Source: Tenrec ecaudatus (Eukaryota > Chordata > Mammalia > Afrosoricida > Tenrecidae). Taken from it: 64,000 bases of DNA. The notes below the pieces were generated by a model, which did no database searches, was not told where the DNA came from, and saw only the letters and a program-made list of their open reading frames with translations. The DNA is taken from assembly GCF_050624435.1 (NCBI RefSeq), contig NC_134539.1:141270025-141334024 (forward strand), given 5' to 3'. Numbering within the stretch: position 1 is the stretch's first letter; each line of letters begins with the position of its first letter. Shown piece by piece: positions 11,922-64,000 of this stretch. The translations under genes and the position numbers were made by a program.

Positions 11922-12195
11922 GTGGTGGAAATGGGCTGAAAGAGAGCACAAGGGAACTTTCTGGGGTGAAAAAATGGGGTGCAGCTAGATCACACTCTTC
12001 ACATCCCTGTGCCTCTCATTGAAAACGTCTCAATTGAAAATAAATAGCAAATTACAGTCCAACCTAGTGGGCAGAGCTGAACTGATCACTGACCTGGATT
12101 TAGCTTCAGGGGCATGACATTTTAAAGGCTGCAAACTGCCCAAAGAATAAATTTTAACGATTTGCACATTGTTAACACTTCTCCAGAAGCTGCAG
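11922..12195 (+). repeat. Right arm of the inverted repeat
   Basis: Pairs with 10401-10678; the spacer is about 1.24 kb. Just outside the arm lies the 3' end of an L1-like insertion (12219). Confidence 0.9.
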
Positions 12196-12218
12196 CCCAT
12201 ATGACTCCCAACATTCTT

Positions 12219-13733
12219 TTCATTTTTAAAAATTTAATCATTTTATTGTGGGCTCCTACAACTCTTATCACAATCCACACATCCATCCACTATGTCAGGC
12301 ACATTTGTTGCCATAATAATTTTCAAAACATTTTCTTTCTACTTGAGCTCTTGGTATCAGCTTCTCATTTTTCCCCTCCCTTCCCTCCCCTCCCTCCTTC
12401 ATGAACCCTTGATAATTTATAAACTATTATTATTTTTTTCATGTTTTATACTGACTGATGTCTCCCTTTACCTACTTTTCTGTTGTCCATCCCCCTGGAG
12501 GGGTTTTTATGTGATCATTGTGATTAGGTTCCCCTTTCTCCCTTCAGATCAGTTCCCCACCTTCCCCTTATCCTCCTGGTATCACTACTCTCATTATTGG
12601 TCCTGAGGGGTTTATCTGTCCTGGATTCCCCATGTTTCCAGCTCTTATCTGTACCCATGTACATGCTCAGACCTAGCCAGATTTGTAAGGTAGAATTGGG
12701 GTCATGATAGTTGGGGGAGGAAGCATTAAAGAACTAAAAGAAAGTTGTATGTTTCATTGGTGCTATACTGCACCTTGACCGGCACCTACATATAGGCTTT
12801 GGGTCTCTGCTTCACACTCCCCCTCATTCACAATGATAAGATTTTTTTGTTCTGGGTCTTTGATGCCTGTTATCTGATTTTATCGACACCTAATGATCAC
12901 AGAGGTTGGCCTGTTTCTTCCATGTGGGGTGTTTCTCAGCTAGATGGCCGCTTGTTTATCTTCAAGCCTTTAAGACTTCAGATGCTATACCTTTTGATAG
13001 ACGGACACCATCAGCTTTCTTCACCACATTTGCTTATGCACCCACTTTGTCTTCAGCGATTGTGTCAGGAAGGTGAGCATCATGGAATGTCAGGTTAATA
13101 GAACAAAGTGTTCTTGTGTTGAGGGAGTACTTGAGTAGAGGCCCAATGTCCATCTGCTACCTTAATACTAAACCTATAAATATATGTACATAGATCTATT
13201 TTCCCATTGTCTCATATATTTACATATGTATATGCCTGTATTTACACCTCTATAAATGCCCTTTGCCTCTTAGTTCTTTCCTCTATTTCCTTTTATTTTC
13301 CTCTTGTCCCACTATCATGTTCAGCTTTCATTTGGGTTTCAATAATTCTTCTCGGCTACATTGCCCTTGATCAAGCCCTACCAGGCCTCCTACATGCTCC
13401 TCACCATTGATTTTAGATCAGTTGTTGTTCCCTTATCCCTTGGTTTGTTAGCACCCACTTCCTTTCCTGTCCCCACTAGCCTCCCACCACCTCCCCATCT
13501 CCCATGTTCTCCCAGAACCATAGATCCGGTTGTTTTCTCCTCTGGATTGTTTATCCGGTCTATCTTATCTAGATAGACATGCAGAGATAATAATATGCAC
13601 AAAAACAAGACAGAGCAAAACATAGCAACAAAATAACAACAAGAAAACCAATGACCAGGAAAAAAAAAGAGAAGCCCATAAGTAGTTCAAGGTCTGTTTG
13701 TTGACCTTTACAAGTGTTTTCCCGTCCAGTTTG
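12219..13733 (-). mobile_element. L1-like retrotransposon, ~1.5 kb, with 18-bp target duplication
   Basis: Antisense copy. Flanks read ATGACTCCCAACATTCTT (12201-12218) and ATGACTCCCGACAATCTT (13734-13751), an 18-bp target-site duplication with two mismatches, typical of target-primed reverse transcription. Internal blocks match the longer copy at 33120-35231. No reading frame of note, so it is 3' non-coding region only. Confidence 0.88.
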
Positions 13734-13926
13734 ATGACTCCCGACAATCTTGATGGGGCTTCTGGCCTAGGCACCCTCATCAATGAGAATGGGGAGTGAG
13801 GGGAGTTGGGTGGTAGATGGAACTGGAGTCCCAAAGCTCAGGTCATAGAGAGCAGCTACCTGGGCCCTTGGTGGGGCTGGTTCCTCCTCTATCCCTTCCC
13901 AAAGTCAGGTGACACTTTTGCTGATG

Positions 13927-14137
13927 TAAGGAGCTCTGGTGGTGTAGTGGCTACCCACTGAGCTGTTCACTGCAAGGTCAGAAGTTTGAAACCACCAGCT
14001 CTTCCTTGGGAGAAAGATGAGGTTTTCTATACCCCTAAAGATGACAGTCCCAGAAACCCACAGGGGCAGTTCTACCCTGACCTCTAAGGTCCATGTGAGT
14101 GAGTCAGCATTGATGCATGGCAGTGAGTTGGGTTTGG
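13927..14137 (+). mobile_element. AfroSINE inserted in copy A of the duplication
   Basis: GGAGCTCTGGTGGTGTAGTG, AGAAGTTTGAAACCACCAGC, CCCAGAAACCCACAGGGGCA, GATGCATGGCAGTGAGT. Copy B lacks it between TTTTGCTGATGT and GTGCTACTTTAAGG. Confidence 0.9.
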
Positions 14138-14462
14138 GGTGCTGCTATTAAGGTGGATCCTAGTGCTCCGGGGTGTCTGAGAAGGAAGTGCACAGGGTAG
14201 GATTCCAGGGGGTGAGGGGAGGAGGGCAGGCAAGAGTACATGGAAGAGATGACATCTTGAACTGCCCCCTCTTGTGGCCTCTTATCTAAAAGGCCCAGCT
14301 GAAAATAAATAGCAAAGCAGAATACAACTGATTGGGCAGAGACGAATTGGCCACCACCTGGACGTGGCCTCAGGTTAATGACAGATGGAATTTTCCAGGC
14401 AGAAAAAAGAAGTAAGACCAGTCAGACGGAAAGCATTTGGCACCGAGAAGTGTGTTCTAGAG

Positions 14463-14655
14463 CAGCGGTTCTCACCCTTCTCAAGGCAGTCACCCTTCAA
14501 TACAGGTCCTCAAGTGGTGGTGGCCCTGCAGCCATAACATTATTTTCATTGCTTCTTCATCACTGTCATTTTGCTACTGTTATAAATCAGGCGACCTCTG
14601 TGAAAGGGTCCTTCAACCCCCAAAGGGGCTGTGACCCACAGGTTGAGAACTATTG
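14463..14655 (-). mobile_element. SPIN/URR1-like hAT MITE
   Basis: 193 bp with terminal inverted repeats CAGCGGTTCTCA and (complement) CAATAGTTCTCAACC. Flanked by TTCTAGAG (14455-14462) and TTCTAGGG (14656-14663). The uninterrupted paralogous site TTCTAGAG is at 31643-31650. Non-autonomous, no ORF. Moved by a hAT transposase in trans (family knowledge). Confidence 0.88.
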
Positions 14656-15149
14656 TTCTAGGGTGTTGGTGGGAGATAAGGCTGGAGAACTGAGTCCAGG
14701 CAGTTGTCTTGTGAGTCTAGGCGCAGGGCAGCCTGGGGGGCCTTGGGGAAGGGGAGGAGCAGGAGAGACTTTTGGCTCCTCAGGCCTTGTCAGAGCCCCC
14801 ATTCATCAGCTTGCCTGCTCCAGACACTCCCTGAGTGGTGGTGGGGATTCTAACCAGTCATGAGCCCTGTCTCTTGAGGTGTCTGGCTACTTTCATTCTG
14901 GGAAGACCAAAGGCCCAGAGGAAGGACACTCAGGAGAAGTGTGCAGGTGGCTTGTGAAGACGTCATCGCTGTGAGTTTGTTTGGCGGCATCAGGCCCCCA
15001 CTGTGCACTACACAACAAGCAAGCACTTGTGCGGAGAGGGACTCTCTGGACCTGTCCCTGCCTACACGTGTCTTCAAGAAGCTTGCCATTTGCAGAAACA
15101 AAATGAACCCAAGAAATGTCAAGGTTCAGTGAGCCTCATGAAGGTTGTC

Positions 15150-15306
15150 AGGGAGCTGACTGCAACTCCTAGTGACCCCACAGGGCAGAGTAAAACTGCC
15201 CCACCGGGGTTCCAAGGCTGAAATCCTTTCGGAAGCAATGAATAACTGTGGGTTTGACCTGCTGGCCTTTCCATTAGCAGCCCCCCCAGCCACCAGGGCT
15301 CCTTTT
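15150..15306 (-). mobile_element. AfroSINE shared with duplication copy B
   Basis: Antisense: CTCCTAGTGACCCCACAGGG to GCCACCAGGGCTCC. A SINE of the same orientation sits at the matching end of copy B (32173-32357), suggesting it was there before duplication. Confidence 0.82.
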
Positions 15307-15314
15307 AAGGAAAG

Positions 15315-15750
15315 TTGTTGCTAGGAGTCCTTGACTCAGTTCCCACCAGGCAAGGGAAGGCGCCTTGACACTGCCTGGTCCTGCCCGGTCTTTACAAGTC
15401 GTGCTGTGGGCGAGGCTGATTGCCGCCACTGTGCCAACCCGTGTCCTGGAGGGTCTTCCTCCTTTCCATCACCCTCTGTTTTACCAAGCTTGATGCCTCC
15501 TCTCTCCAGTGACTCCTTATAACACGTCCAACGTTTGCCACAAGCCTTGTCATTCTCAAGCATTCCGACTGCACTTCTTTCAGGACAGATTTATTCTTTC
15601 TCCTGGCAGTCAGTCCTTGGCGCAGTCTTTCGTCTCTGCCCACCGGGTGGTTCAAAGACATCAACTCTTCAGTTTTCCTTATTCAGGGTCCACCTTTCGC
15701 ATTCTTGTGGAGCGACAGAAAACACGGGTGGTCATGAGGCATGAAGTGGT
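15315..15750 (-). mobile_element. RTE/BovB-type LINE 3' end abutting the promoter
   Basis: Antisense copy: TTTTACCAAGCTTGATGCC, CAGACTGCACTTC-like and CTTCAGTTTTCCTTATTCAG blocks of the RTE 3' region. It ends about 70 bp before the CpG island. Confidence 0.75.
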
Positions 15751-16072
15751 TGTCAGCACGGAGCCGACTTTCAGTAGCTTCTGTCAATTAAGTGCACGGG
15801 AGGGTGAATGCCAGGGACTCCGGCGACGGATGGAAAGGACCCCGGCGACAGAGACCTCCTTGTGGGAGTCCCCGGCGGGCGGCGTCCCTGCGACCCCGCT
15901 GGTGCCAAAGCCCGGCGGGCCGCAGGCGGGCGGATCCCCGCGGGCGGGGGCGGGCGGCGCGATGGGAGCGGCCCTTTCCCACAGCCCCCTCTCCCGCGCG
16001 CGGTCCGGCGGAGCCCGCGGGAGGAAGCGCGAAGCCGCGGCCCGCCCCGTCGTCCCACCCACCGGGTCCCGT

Positions 16073-16092
16073 CCCCTCCCCTCCCCTCCCCT
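16073..16092 (-). promoter_or_regulatory. (CCCCT)4 tract, potential G-quadruplex on minus strand
   Basis: Four perfect CCCCT units give four runs of four G separated by single A on the minus strand, a strong G-quadruplex/i-motif pattern. It also matches Sp1/KLF-type C-rich sites. It lies 72-91 bp before the ATG, so in the core promoter or 5' UTR. Function is inferred. Confidence 0.5.
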
Positions 16093-16163
16093 CGGGCTGC
16101 GGGAAAAGCGCCCGCGGGCGCCGCCGGCTGCAGAGGGGCGCGGGCGCGGCCGAGGCGGACGGG

Positions 16164-58115
<41,952 letters not shown>

Positions 58116-58552
58116 TAGAGGCCCACGCCCACCCTACCTGTCCGGGACCCTCTGGAAGCCTAGGCCCAGGGCTGGAGGTGGGCCCGCAGGAACACCTTAG
58201 CGGAGGGGAGGCGGTGCAGCTGCTCTGTGAGGTTCACTTCCAGTGGCAGAAGAAAATAAAGGAATCTCTATGGGGGCAAGGCTTCACTCCCCAACCGCAG
58301 GGGACAGGGGGGGAAACTTCCAGGAGGATGTGGTGTTTCCTCTTTCCTTTTATCTGCTACCTTTACTAATTCTTTAGAGTCTGTGCTTCTTAAACTGTTG
58401 AACATAAAGTGGACCCCCCTGTTAGACTTTTAAAAAAATCACTGACTTATGGTAATTACATTTTTAGTACTTCCAGATGTAAATAATGCACAGTATCAGA
58501 AAGTCTAGCAAAGTTAGTAAAAAAAATGTCAGTTTTTCTGTCACAAGAGACT

Positions 58553-58655
58553 CGGATGGCAACAAATGTACAAATGTGCTTGGCACAATGGATGGATGTA
58601 TGGATTGTGATAAGAGTTGTACGATCCCCCAGTAAAATGATTTTAAAAACCCTCC
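58553..58655 (+). mobile_element. L1-like retrotransposon 3' tip
   Basis: About 100 bp: GGCAACAAATGTACAAATGT, GGATTGTGATAAGAGTTGTA, CCCCCAGTAAAATGATTTT. Confidence 0.88.
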
Positions 58656-58952
58656 TATCACATATGAAGTAATAGTAAGTCTCAGAAAAAGGAGTTTTGC
58701 CAACTTGGAATTTGATCTATTGCAGAATTTGCCCTACAGCCTAACCAGATGCCTTAATCCACATAGGTGCCTAAAGTTTGGAATATCTTCTTTCAGTATC
58801 CAATGTTCTCTTTCTACTCGTAGAGTTTCATTCCATTTATCAGAGTTAATGACTAAAAACTTTCATGCCCATGTAAAATCAATACAAGTCAATCTCTCCT
58901 ATTGTATAAACATATACTTCCAAAATATAAATTTTGTTCATATGCAGTTTGT

Positions 58953-58955
<3 letters not shown>

Positions 58956-58993
<38 letters not shown>
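58956..58993. repeat. (GA)n microsatellite
   Basis: About 19 AG units, uninterrupted. Confidence 0.98.
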
Positions 58994-58995
<2 letters not shown>

Positions 58996-59030
58996 CAGAC
59001 ATAGTAGTCTATATGGATATTAAGAACCTC

Positions 59031-59228
59031 TCAAGCTCACTGCCATTGAGTCAATTTAGACTATTAGGGACCTTATAGGACAGGGTAGAACTGCTCCTGT
59101 GGGTTTCCGGGACTGTAACTCTACGTGACCAGAAAACCCCATCTTTCTCCCGAAGAGTGGCTGGTGTTTTTGAACTGCTGACCTTGAAGTTAGCAGCCTA
59201 ATGCATAACTATGCCACTGTCGCCTCCG
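59031..59228 (-). mobile_element. AfroSINE, near full length
   Basis: Antisense: GCTCACTGCCATTGAGTCAA, CTTATAGGACAGGGTAGAAC, TTTGAACTGCTGACCTTG, CTATGCCACTGTCGCC. Confidence 0.92.
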
Positions 59229-59344
59229 CTGCTGCTGGGGATCCTATATGTATATAGTTAGCTATAACGACTTAGAACAATGCCTGGAGATTTGTGAGCT
59301 GCATAAGATGTTAGCATGATTTTATTATTACTCATACTACTATG

Positions 59345-59508
59345 AGGAGCCTTGGTGGTAGTGTGGGCTAGGCCCGGGGCTCTAACCACAGGTAGACATG
59401 TCTTCCTTGGTGGAAGGATGAGGCTGTCTCTTCCTGGAAAGATTTGGCATCTTGGGAACCTTATATAGGGTTGCTATAAGTAAGAATGGACTCAATGACA
59501 GTGGGTTT
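59345..59508 (+). mobile_element. AfroSINE, diverged
   Basis: GAGCCTTGGTGGTAGTGTGG, CTTGGGAACCTTATATAGGG, ACTCAATGACAGTGGGTT. Confidence 0.85.
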
Positions 59509-59564
59509 TTAATTTTATTTTACTAGTACTAGTGCTATTTTTTGGGGGGCTGGGGATTCTAGGT

Positions 59565-59700
59565 CTGTGCTGTCCAATATGGTAGCCACAGGTGACCATG
59601 ACATTTAAATTTTTCCAAATAAAATACAATAAAAAATCCAGTTCCTCTGTTATGCCACAGTCACATGTGGCTAGTTGCGGCCATATTGGACAGTGCAAAC
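59565..59700. mobile_element. MER5A-like ancient hAT MITE
   Basis: GTGCTGTCCAATATGGTAGC at one end and its complement GGCCATATTGGACAGTGC at the other, with CACATGTGGCTAGTTGC inside, match MER5A as I know it. Confidence 0.82.
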
Positions 59701-60463
59701 AGGACATTTCAAGGTCGCAGGGCACTTTATAGTATAGTGTGGCCACAGAGATTCCCAGCCATCACACAAACAGTTGCCACGTCGAGTCCCTCAACCTCCT
59801 GAGTGCTCAGTTGCCCTCTTCATAAGATTCAGTAAAGTCCCGAGGCCCACTGAGGAGCCCAGGCTGGTTGCTTATTGCCCAAGGGACATTCCTGGAGTAC
59901 TTTTCCCACTAGAAGAAGTTGAACTAATTCTAGCACAGTCTTGCTATGCACAGAAATGAGGCAACACTGCCAGAGGGCATATAGGCACATAGAGTTGTTT
60001 TGGGGGTACTGGAGATAGGTTTTTGCAGCGCTATACCACTGTGGCCTGATCTCTCTTATGACAGATTGAGAATGGACATTTACGTGCCAGTTGGATTGAG
60101 TTATGAGTATATTCAATGGCCAATGGAACTGAGAGATGGCTTCTATGGGGACAAAATCCCTGACCCAAATGACTTCATTAGCATTGGGTTCTGACTGTTG
60201 AGCTCATCCGTGCAGATGTTTACTTTAATGTCAACATCAACTTTAATTAGAAAGGCAATTCTGTGGCATTCGAAAGCATGGCCAAAGTAATATAAAACAT
60301 CTTCTTGCTATGATTTACACATTGTTTCCTTTATTCATGCCAACAAATTTGAGAGAAGGGAGATCAGAGAGCGTAGGGAAGAGAGAGGCCAGTTACACAC
60401 GGGCATCTACATACAAACAATAGCAGTACATGTTCCTATTTAATAATATTTATGCCATATTCT

Positions 60464-60638
60464 AGGAGCCCTTGTGGTTTGGGCTGCTAACCCCAAGGTC
60501 AGCAGTTTGAAACCATCCAGCCACTCCTTGGGAGAAAGACGAGACTATCTACTCCCGCCAAGAGTTAGTCTTGGAAATCTGTTCTGTCCTATAGTGTTGC
60601 TATGAGTCAGAATGAACTCGTTGGTGGTGAGTTTGGCG
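60464..60638 (+). mobile_element. AfroSINE
   Basis: GGAGCCCTTGTGGTTTGGGC, AAGGTCAGCAGTTTGAAACC, ATGAGTCAGAATGAACTCG, TGGTGGTGAGTTTGG. Confidence 0.9.
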
Positions 60639-61489
60639 GGGTGGGTTGGATGTCATATTCAAAGTACCAAAGGAAATGGTAAGTTTGTGGAAGGAGACCC
60701 ACAGGGAGAAGGTTGGAACTAAGAAGGAGAGAGTGGGGAGGTCTAAAGATAGCCGACTGGAGACCAAGGGAAGAGAGGAGGCAGCATGGGAGGGATCCCA
60801 GCCAAAGTGTGTTTCCCTTGGCTGCCAGCCCTATTGAAGCCAAAAAACAAAGCTGCCCGGGTCAGCAACCCAGTTCCTGCCTCCCACCAGGGCGAGGACA
60901 GCGCGTCCACACAGCGCTCCCGTCTAAGCCAAGAGGGAGTCCCAGGCAGGCTCGGCAGCTCTTCTGCAACACCCCTCCCTGTCCCAGTTAATGGGTGCTG
61001 GTGCTGGCATCACATGCTCCAGTGACAGACCCTCCAGGGCACCCTTTCCTGGGCCCCTGCTCTACGCCAGGCACGAGTCATTGTCATGATTCTTCACATC
61101 AAAGAGCTTAAAGCACAGCTCTGCATTGTCCATGAGCACAGCTGCTGGTCTTGTGGTCTGCCCCGTGCCCCAAGCAGGGTCTCATGAAGTGGAATGCTGT
61201 AGATTTAGCCATTTCCGTAGCCCCCGAAGCTCTGCCTAGGGCAGCCAGTCTCCTGTGGTGCCTCCGCTCACAAGTCCCAACTAGACTCGGTCTTTGTGCT
61301 TGCCTGTTGTTAGCAGTCACGCCTCAGGCACCGGCCCTTGCTTTCAAGGGACTTTCCACTTGCCACGCCATCCTCGAGCAGAGATTGACCAGAGGCAAAA
61401 ATTGGAATAGACTCAAAGGCAACTCACAAAAATAACGATCACCCTTTAATTTAGCTAAGGATGCATCAGAGGAGCAATGTGGATGTAGC

Positions 61490-61780
61490 TTCTGTCTTGA
61501 AAGGACAACCAGAATGTTCCTGAGAGTCAAAGATGGCGAGACTCAACTCAGTCTCACGTACTTTGGACATGTTGTCCGGGGAGACCAGTCCCTGGGGAAG
61601 GACATCATGCTTGGCAAAGTAGAGGGGCTGCAAAAGAGAGGAAGGCTCTCAGTGGGATGGATTGACACGTGGCTGCAACAATGGGCTGTGGGGACGGCCG
61701 GGCAGTGTTTCCTTCTCCTCTGCATAGGATTACTGCGGGTCACAACCCACTTGATAGCACCTGACAGCAACAGCAAGGAC
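61490..61780 (+). mobile_element. RTE/BovB-type LINE 3' end
   Basis: Sense, frame reads LTYFGHVVRGDQSLGKDIML and GKVEGLQKRG, the RTE C-terminal motif, then a decayed 3' end (CACAACCCACTTGATAGCAC). Confidence 0.85.
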
Positions 61781-63504
61781 GATTCACAACACAAAGCAGA
61801 AGCTGCCAGTCCCGGCAGGGAGGTGTTCTCAGGGAGCCTTACCGGAGTGGAGAGGGAGGTCATTGTGAGAATGGGGGGACTGGGAGGCTTCATGGAGGAG
61901 GAGGAGGATTCTGATAAACCTCCAGGAAGACTTGGCTCATAGAGGAGAGGTGTGGAAGGGGGTACCTGCACAGGATGGGATGCCTTTTCCACTCTTCCTC
62001 TTTCCTCCCCTTTTACCTCTTTCTTCTGCTTGTTTCTTCATTTCTCACCCGCCTCTGACTTGTGCTGTCCCTGGTGCTAGCGGGAGGCTTCCCTTTTGCT
62101 GGAGGAGTGCCAATCCCGTGACATTACCACACTGTGACTTCCTTTCAGGCCTGCCCTTGCCAGGGCTTGGGGTCAGTCTGCTGGCTCGGGCCTGACTCTT
62201 TGACTCCTGACCTTACTCCTCAGCTGGCCTGGCAGACTTCTCCTCAAAGACCACATTGTTTAGCCTCACAAAGAAAATACTATGGGACATGGTTACTGAG
62301 GAGGCCGAGGCTGCTCAATGCTGCCAGGCCTCTGCGGTGTCGGCCTGTCCCTCCTCTGGGAGCCGTGGCCAAGGGCAGGGTGTCGTGGACCCTGTGGGGC
62401 CCAGTCTGCTGGCTGGCACACCCGCTCCCCAGCTGCTGTGAGGGTTGGCTGCTTCGAGCTCACTGCTGCCCTTTCTATGGAGAGTTACCTTCAGCCGACA
62501 AGAGGTGTCTTGCCCCCACATCTTGACCAGGGAGTGACGGGCTTTTGATCGTTGAGGCCAAGTGGATTCGGACACCCGGGGATCAACGGGTGAGAGTAGG
62601 ACTGTGCCGTGGGAGTTTCAAGGCTGTGACCTTTCAGTAGCAGAGCTCCTTCCACGTGTCCTTCAAGGTCAAGGCGAGGCGCTCCATGTGAGTCGCACCT
62701 TCCACCTTTGGCTTAACCCTTTGTGCTCCCCAGGGACTTCTGGCTGATGGATAAAGGGCTACCAAAGGCTCAGGGTGGACTACCTCAGTGGCGTCACTCA
62801 CCACACCATGAGATCTGGCTGAGACGGCCCGCCTGTTAGTGACTCCTGCCCTATCCTGGCTGGCTTTTCTCTCGGTCCCCCATCCTCAGTAAATCACTCG
62901 CATCAAGACTCCTCGCCTCAAACTGTCCTCCTGAGGAGCCTGACGTAGCCCTCCTTCTTTGCCCATCCCCAGCCAGCCCTGCCTCCCTGATTCTCCAGGC
63001 ATCTCAGCAGTTGGCTGGGTTCCCAACAGTCCCCAGGAACCCACCTTTCTTTCCAAGGCAGGGAGATATGTCTGAGTTTTGAATGCCGTGGTGGCTACCG
63101 AAGGATGGAGCTGGAGTCTCTGCCAGAGGGACTCAGAGTGGCCAAGAGAGACTAGTTAGAGCCACTGGGGACACTAATTGGATCAGCTTACCGTGGCTGG
63201 CTAGTTGCTTTTGGTACCTAGCTCTGTTTCATTCTCTCCTGCACCTCCCCAGGGCCCTTCTGCTCCTGCAGTGCTGTGGTTTTCAGACCGGTTCCGCTGA
63301 CTTCCTCCCATGACCCCTGCCTTTCCTCTGATTAACAATCAGATTTTTATTATTCACCCACTCCTTCCTGATTTCAGAGTGCTGGAGAATGAGTCACTTT
63401 TCTGCAGGGGTGGAGGAGACAATTTTTAAATCTTAAAAAAAAATCCCCAAACCTGCTGCTTTGGTTTATTAAAGGACTATTAGAGGCACTATGGTATTGT
63501 GAGT
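61781..63504. other. Intron 10, mostly unique
   Basis: No integrin exon or clear repeat recognised, apart from a possible antisense AfroSINE remnant near 62560-62660. ORFs carry no known domain. Confidence 0.45.
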
Positions 63505-63703
63505 GAAGTCCTGCTGGCATACTGTGTTACATGTTGGGTTGCTAACTGCAAGGTTAGCAGTTCAAACCCACCAGCTGCTACGTGAGAGGAAGAAAAGGCT
63601 TTCTATCCCAATAAAGAGTTCCAGTCTCAGAAACCCACAGGGGCAGTTCTACTCTGTCCTATAGGACCTCTATGTGTTGGGAATCCACACGGTGGCAGTG
63701 AGA
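63505..63703 (+). mobile_element. AfroSINE, near full length
   Basis: AGTCCTGCTGGCATACTGTG, TTAGCAGTTCAAACCCACC, TCTCAGAAACCCACAGGGGC, GGTGGCAGTGAG. Confidence 0.92.
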
Positions 63704-63796
63704 TCATTTGTTTTCTGGTTTGGCATTGTGACTTCATCCTCGCATTTGAGCAATCTAAACCCCCAGCCCGAGTGTCCTTGAGAGGAGCAGACTTAT

Positions 63797-64000
63797 TTTT
63801 TAAAAATTATTTTATTAGGGGCTCATGCAACTCTTATCACAATCCATACATACATCAATTGTGTAAAGCACATTTGTATATTCATTGCCCTCATCATTCT
63901 CAAGACATTTGCTCTCAACTTAAGCCCCTGGCACCAGTTCCTCATTTTCCCCCTCCTTCCCTGCTCCCGCCTCCCTCATGATCCCTTGATAATTTATAAA
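63797..64000 (-). mobile_element. L1-like retrotransposon 3' end, cut by window edge
   Basis: Antisense TTTAAAAATTATTTTATTAG, CATCAATTGTGTAAAGCACA, ACTTAAGCCCCTGGCACC, still inside the family at base 64000. Confidence 0.9.

Larger units (their letters stand above)
13795..15130 (+). repeat. Local duplication, copy A (upstream of ITGB3)
   Basis: Matches 31093-32170 in order: GGGTGGTAGAT, CACTTTTGCTGATGT, GGGAGGAGGGCAGGCAAGA, CAGATGGAATTTTCCAGG, GGTGGGAGATAAGGCTGGAG, GGCGCAGGGCAGCCTGGGGG and AAGAAGCTT(G/A)C. Later interrupted by an AfroSINE (13927) and a SPIN-like hAT (14463). Confidence 0.85.

Noticed and set aside
60786-62526. Possible ITGB3 exon 11 in intron 10
   Set aside because: No frame shows the expected CXC-rich EGF pattern with a GT-AG boundary. 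The Cys-containing ORFs here lack EGF spacing.

Overview
This is a mammalian genomic window: one multi-exon vertebrate gene with consensus GT-AG introns, in a dense background of interspersed repeats. The gene is ITGB3 (integrin beta-3), on the + strand and cut off by the right edge. Ten coding exons are present (16164-58110). They encode the signal peptide, PSI, hybrid and betaI domains, I-EGF1, I-EGF2 and the start of I-EGF3. The remaining C-terminal exons (rest of the I-EGFs, beta-tail, transmembrane and cytoplasmic parts) are not in the window. No other host protein gene was recognised on either strand.

The repeats point to an afrotherian, most likely a tenrec such as Echinops. (1) There are more than 30 copies of a tRNA-derived SINE whose head reads GAGCCCTGGTGGC and whose tail reads GACTCGATGGCAGTGAG, which I recognise as AfroSINE. 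(2) There are RTE/BovB-type LINE fragments. (3) There are many 5'-truncated copies of a non-LTR element whose 3' end reads (on its sense strand) GAGCCCCCAATAAAATGA plus A-tail; it is L1-like by inference. (4) There are hAT MITEs with CAGYGGTTCTCAA termini and 8-bp TCTAGA-like target duplications. These match SPIN/URR1-like elements, which among afrotherians I know only from tenrec. The species call is inference; the afrotherian call is firmer.

Layout. 1-15.8 kb is intergenic and repeat-rich; it includes a ~275-bp inverted repeat at 10.4-12.2 kb and one copy of a ~1 kb local duplication at 13.8-15.1 kb. About 15.82-16.56 kb is a CpG island with the promoter and exon 1. 16.2-37.1 kb is intron 1; it holds the second copy of the duplication (31.1-32.2 kb), a composite SPIN-like element, a U2 snRNA scrap with target duplications, and a 2.4-kb retrotransposon whose 3' end is triplicated. 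Exon 2 is at 37.1 kb and a 10.9-kb intron 2 follows. Exons 3-10 are packed into 48.1-58.1 kb, and intron 10 runs off the end.

The conceptual protein is collinear with human beta-3 as I remember it. Mature numbering stays in register from residue 1 to 537, and the PSI cysteines, MIDAS/SyMBS metal ligands and four N-glycosylation sites seen in this part of the human protein are kept. Lineage differences include a signal peptide four residues shorter, a new N-glycosylation sequon at 211, changes in the specificity-determining loop (CYEIKATC), Val33 at the HPA-1 position, Ser129 and Thr335. I did not find a novel multi-gene system. The notable signals are structural traces of retroposition, transposition and local duplication, plus these protein differences.
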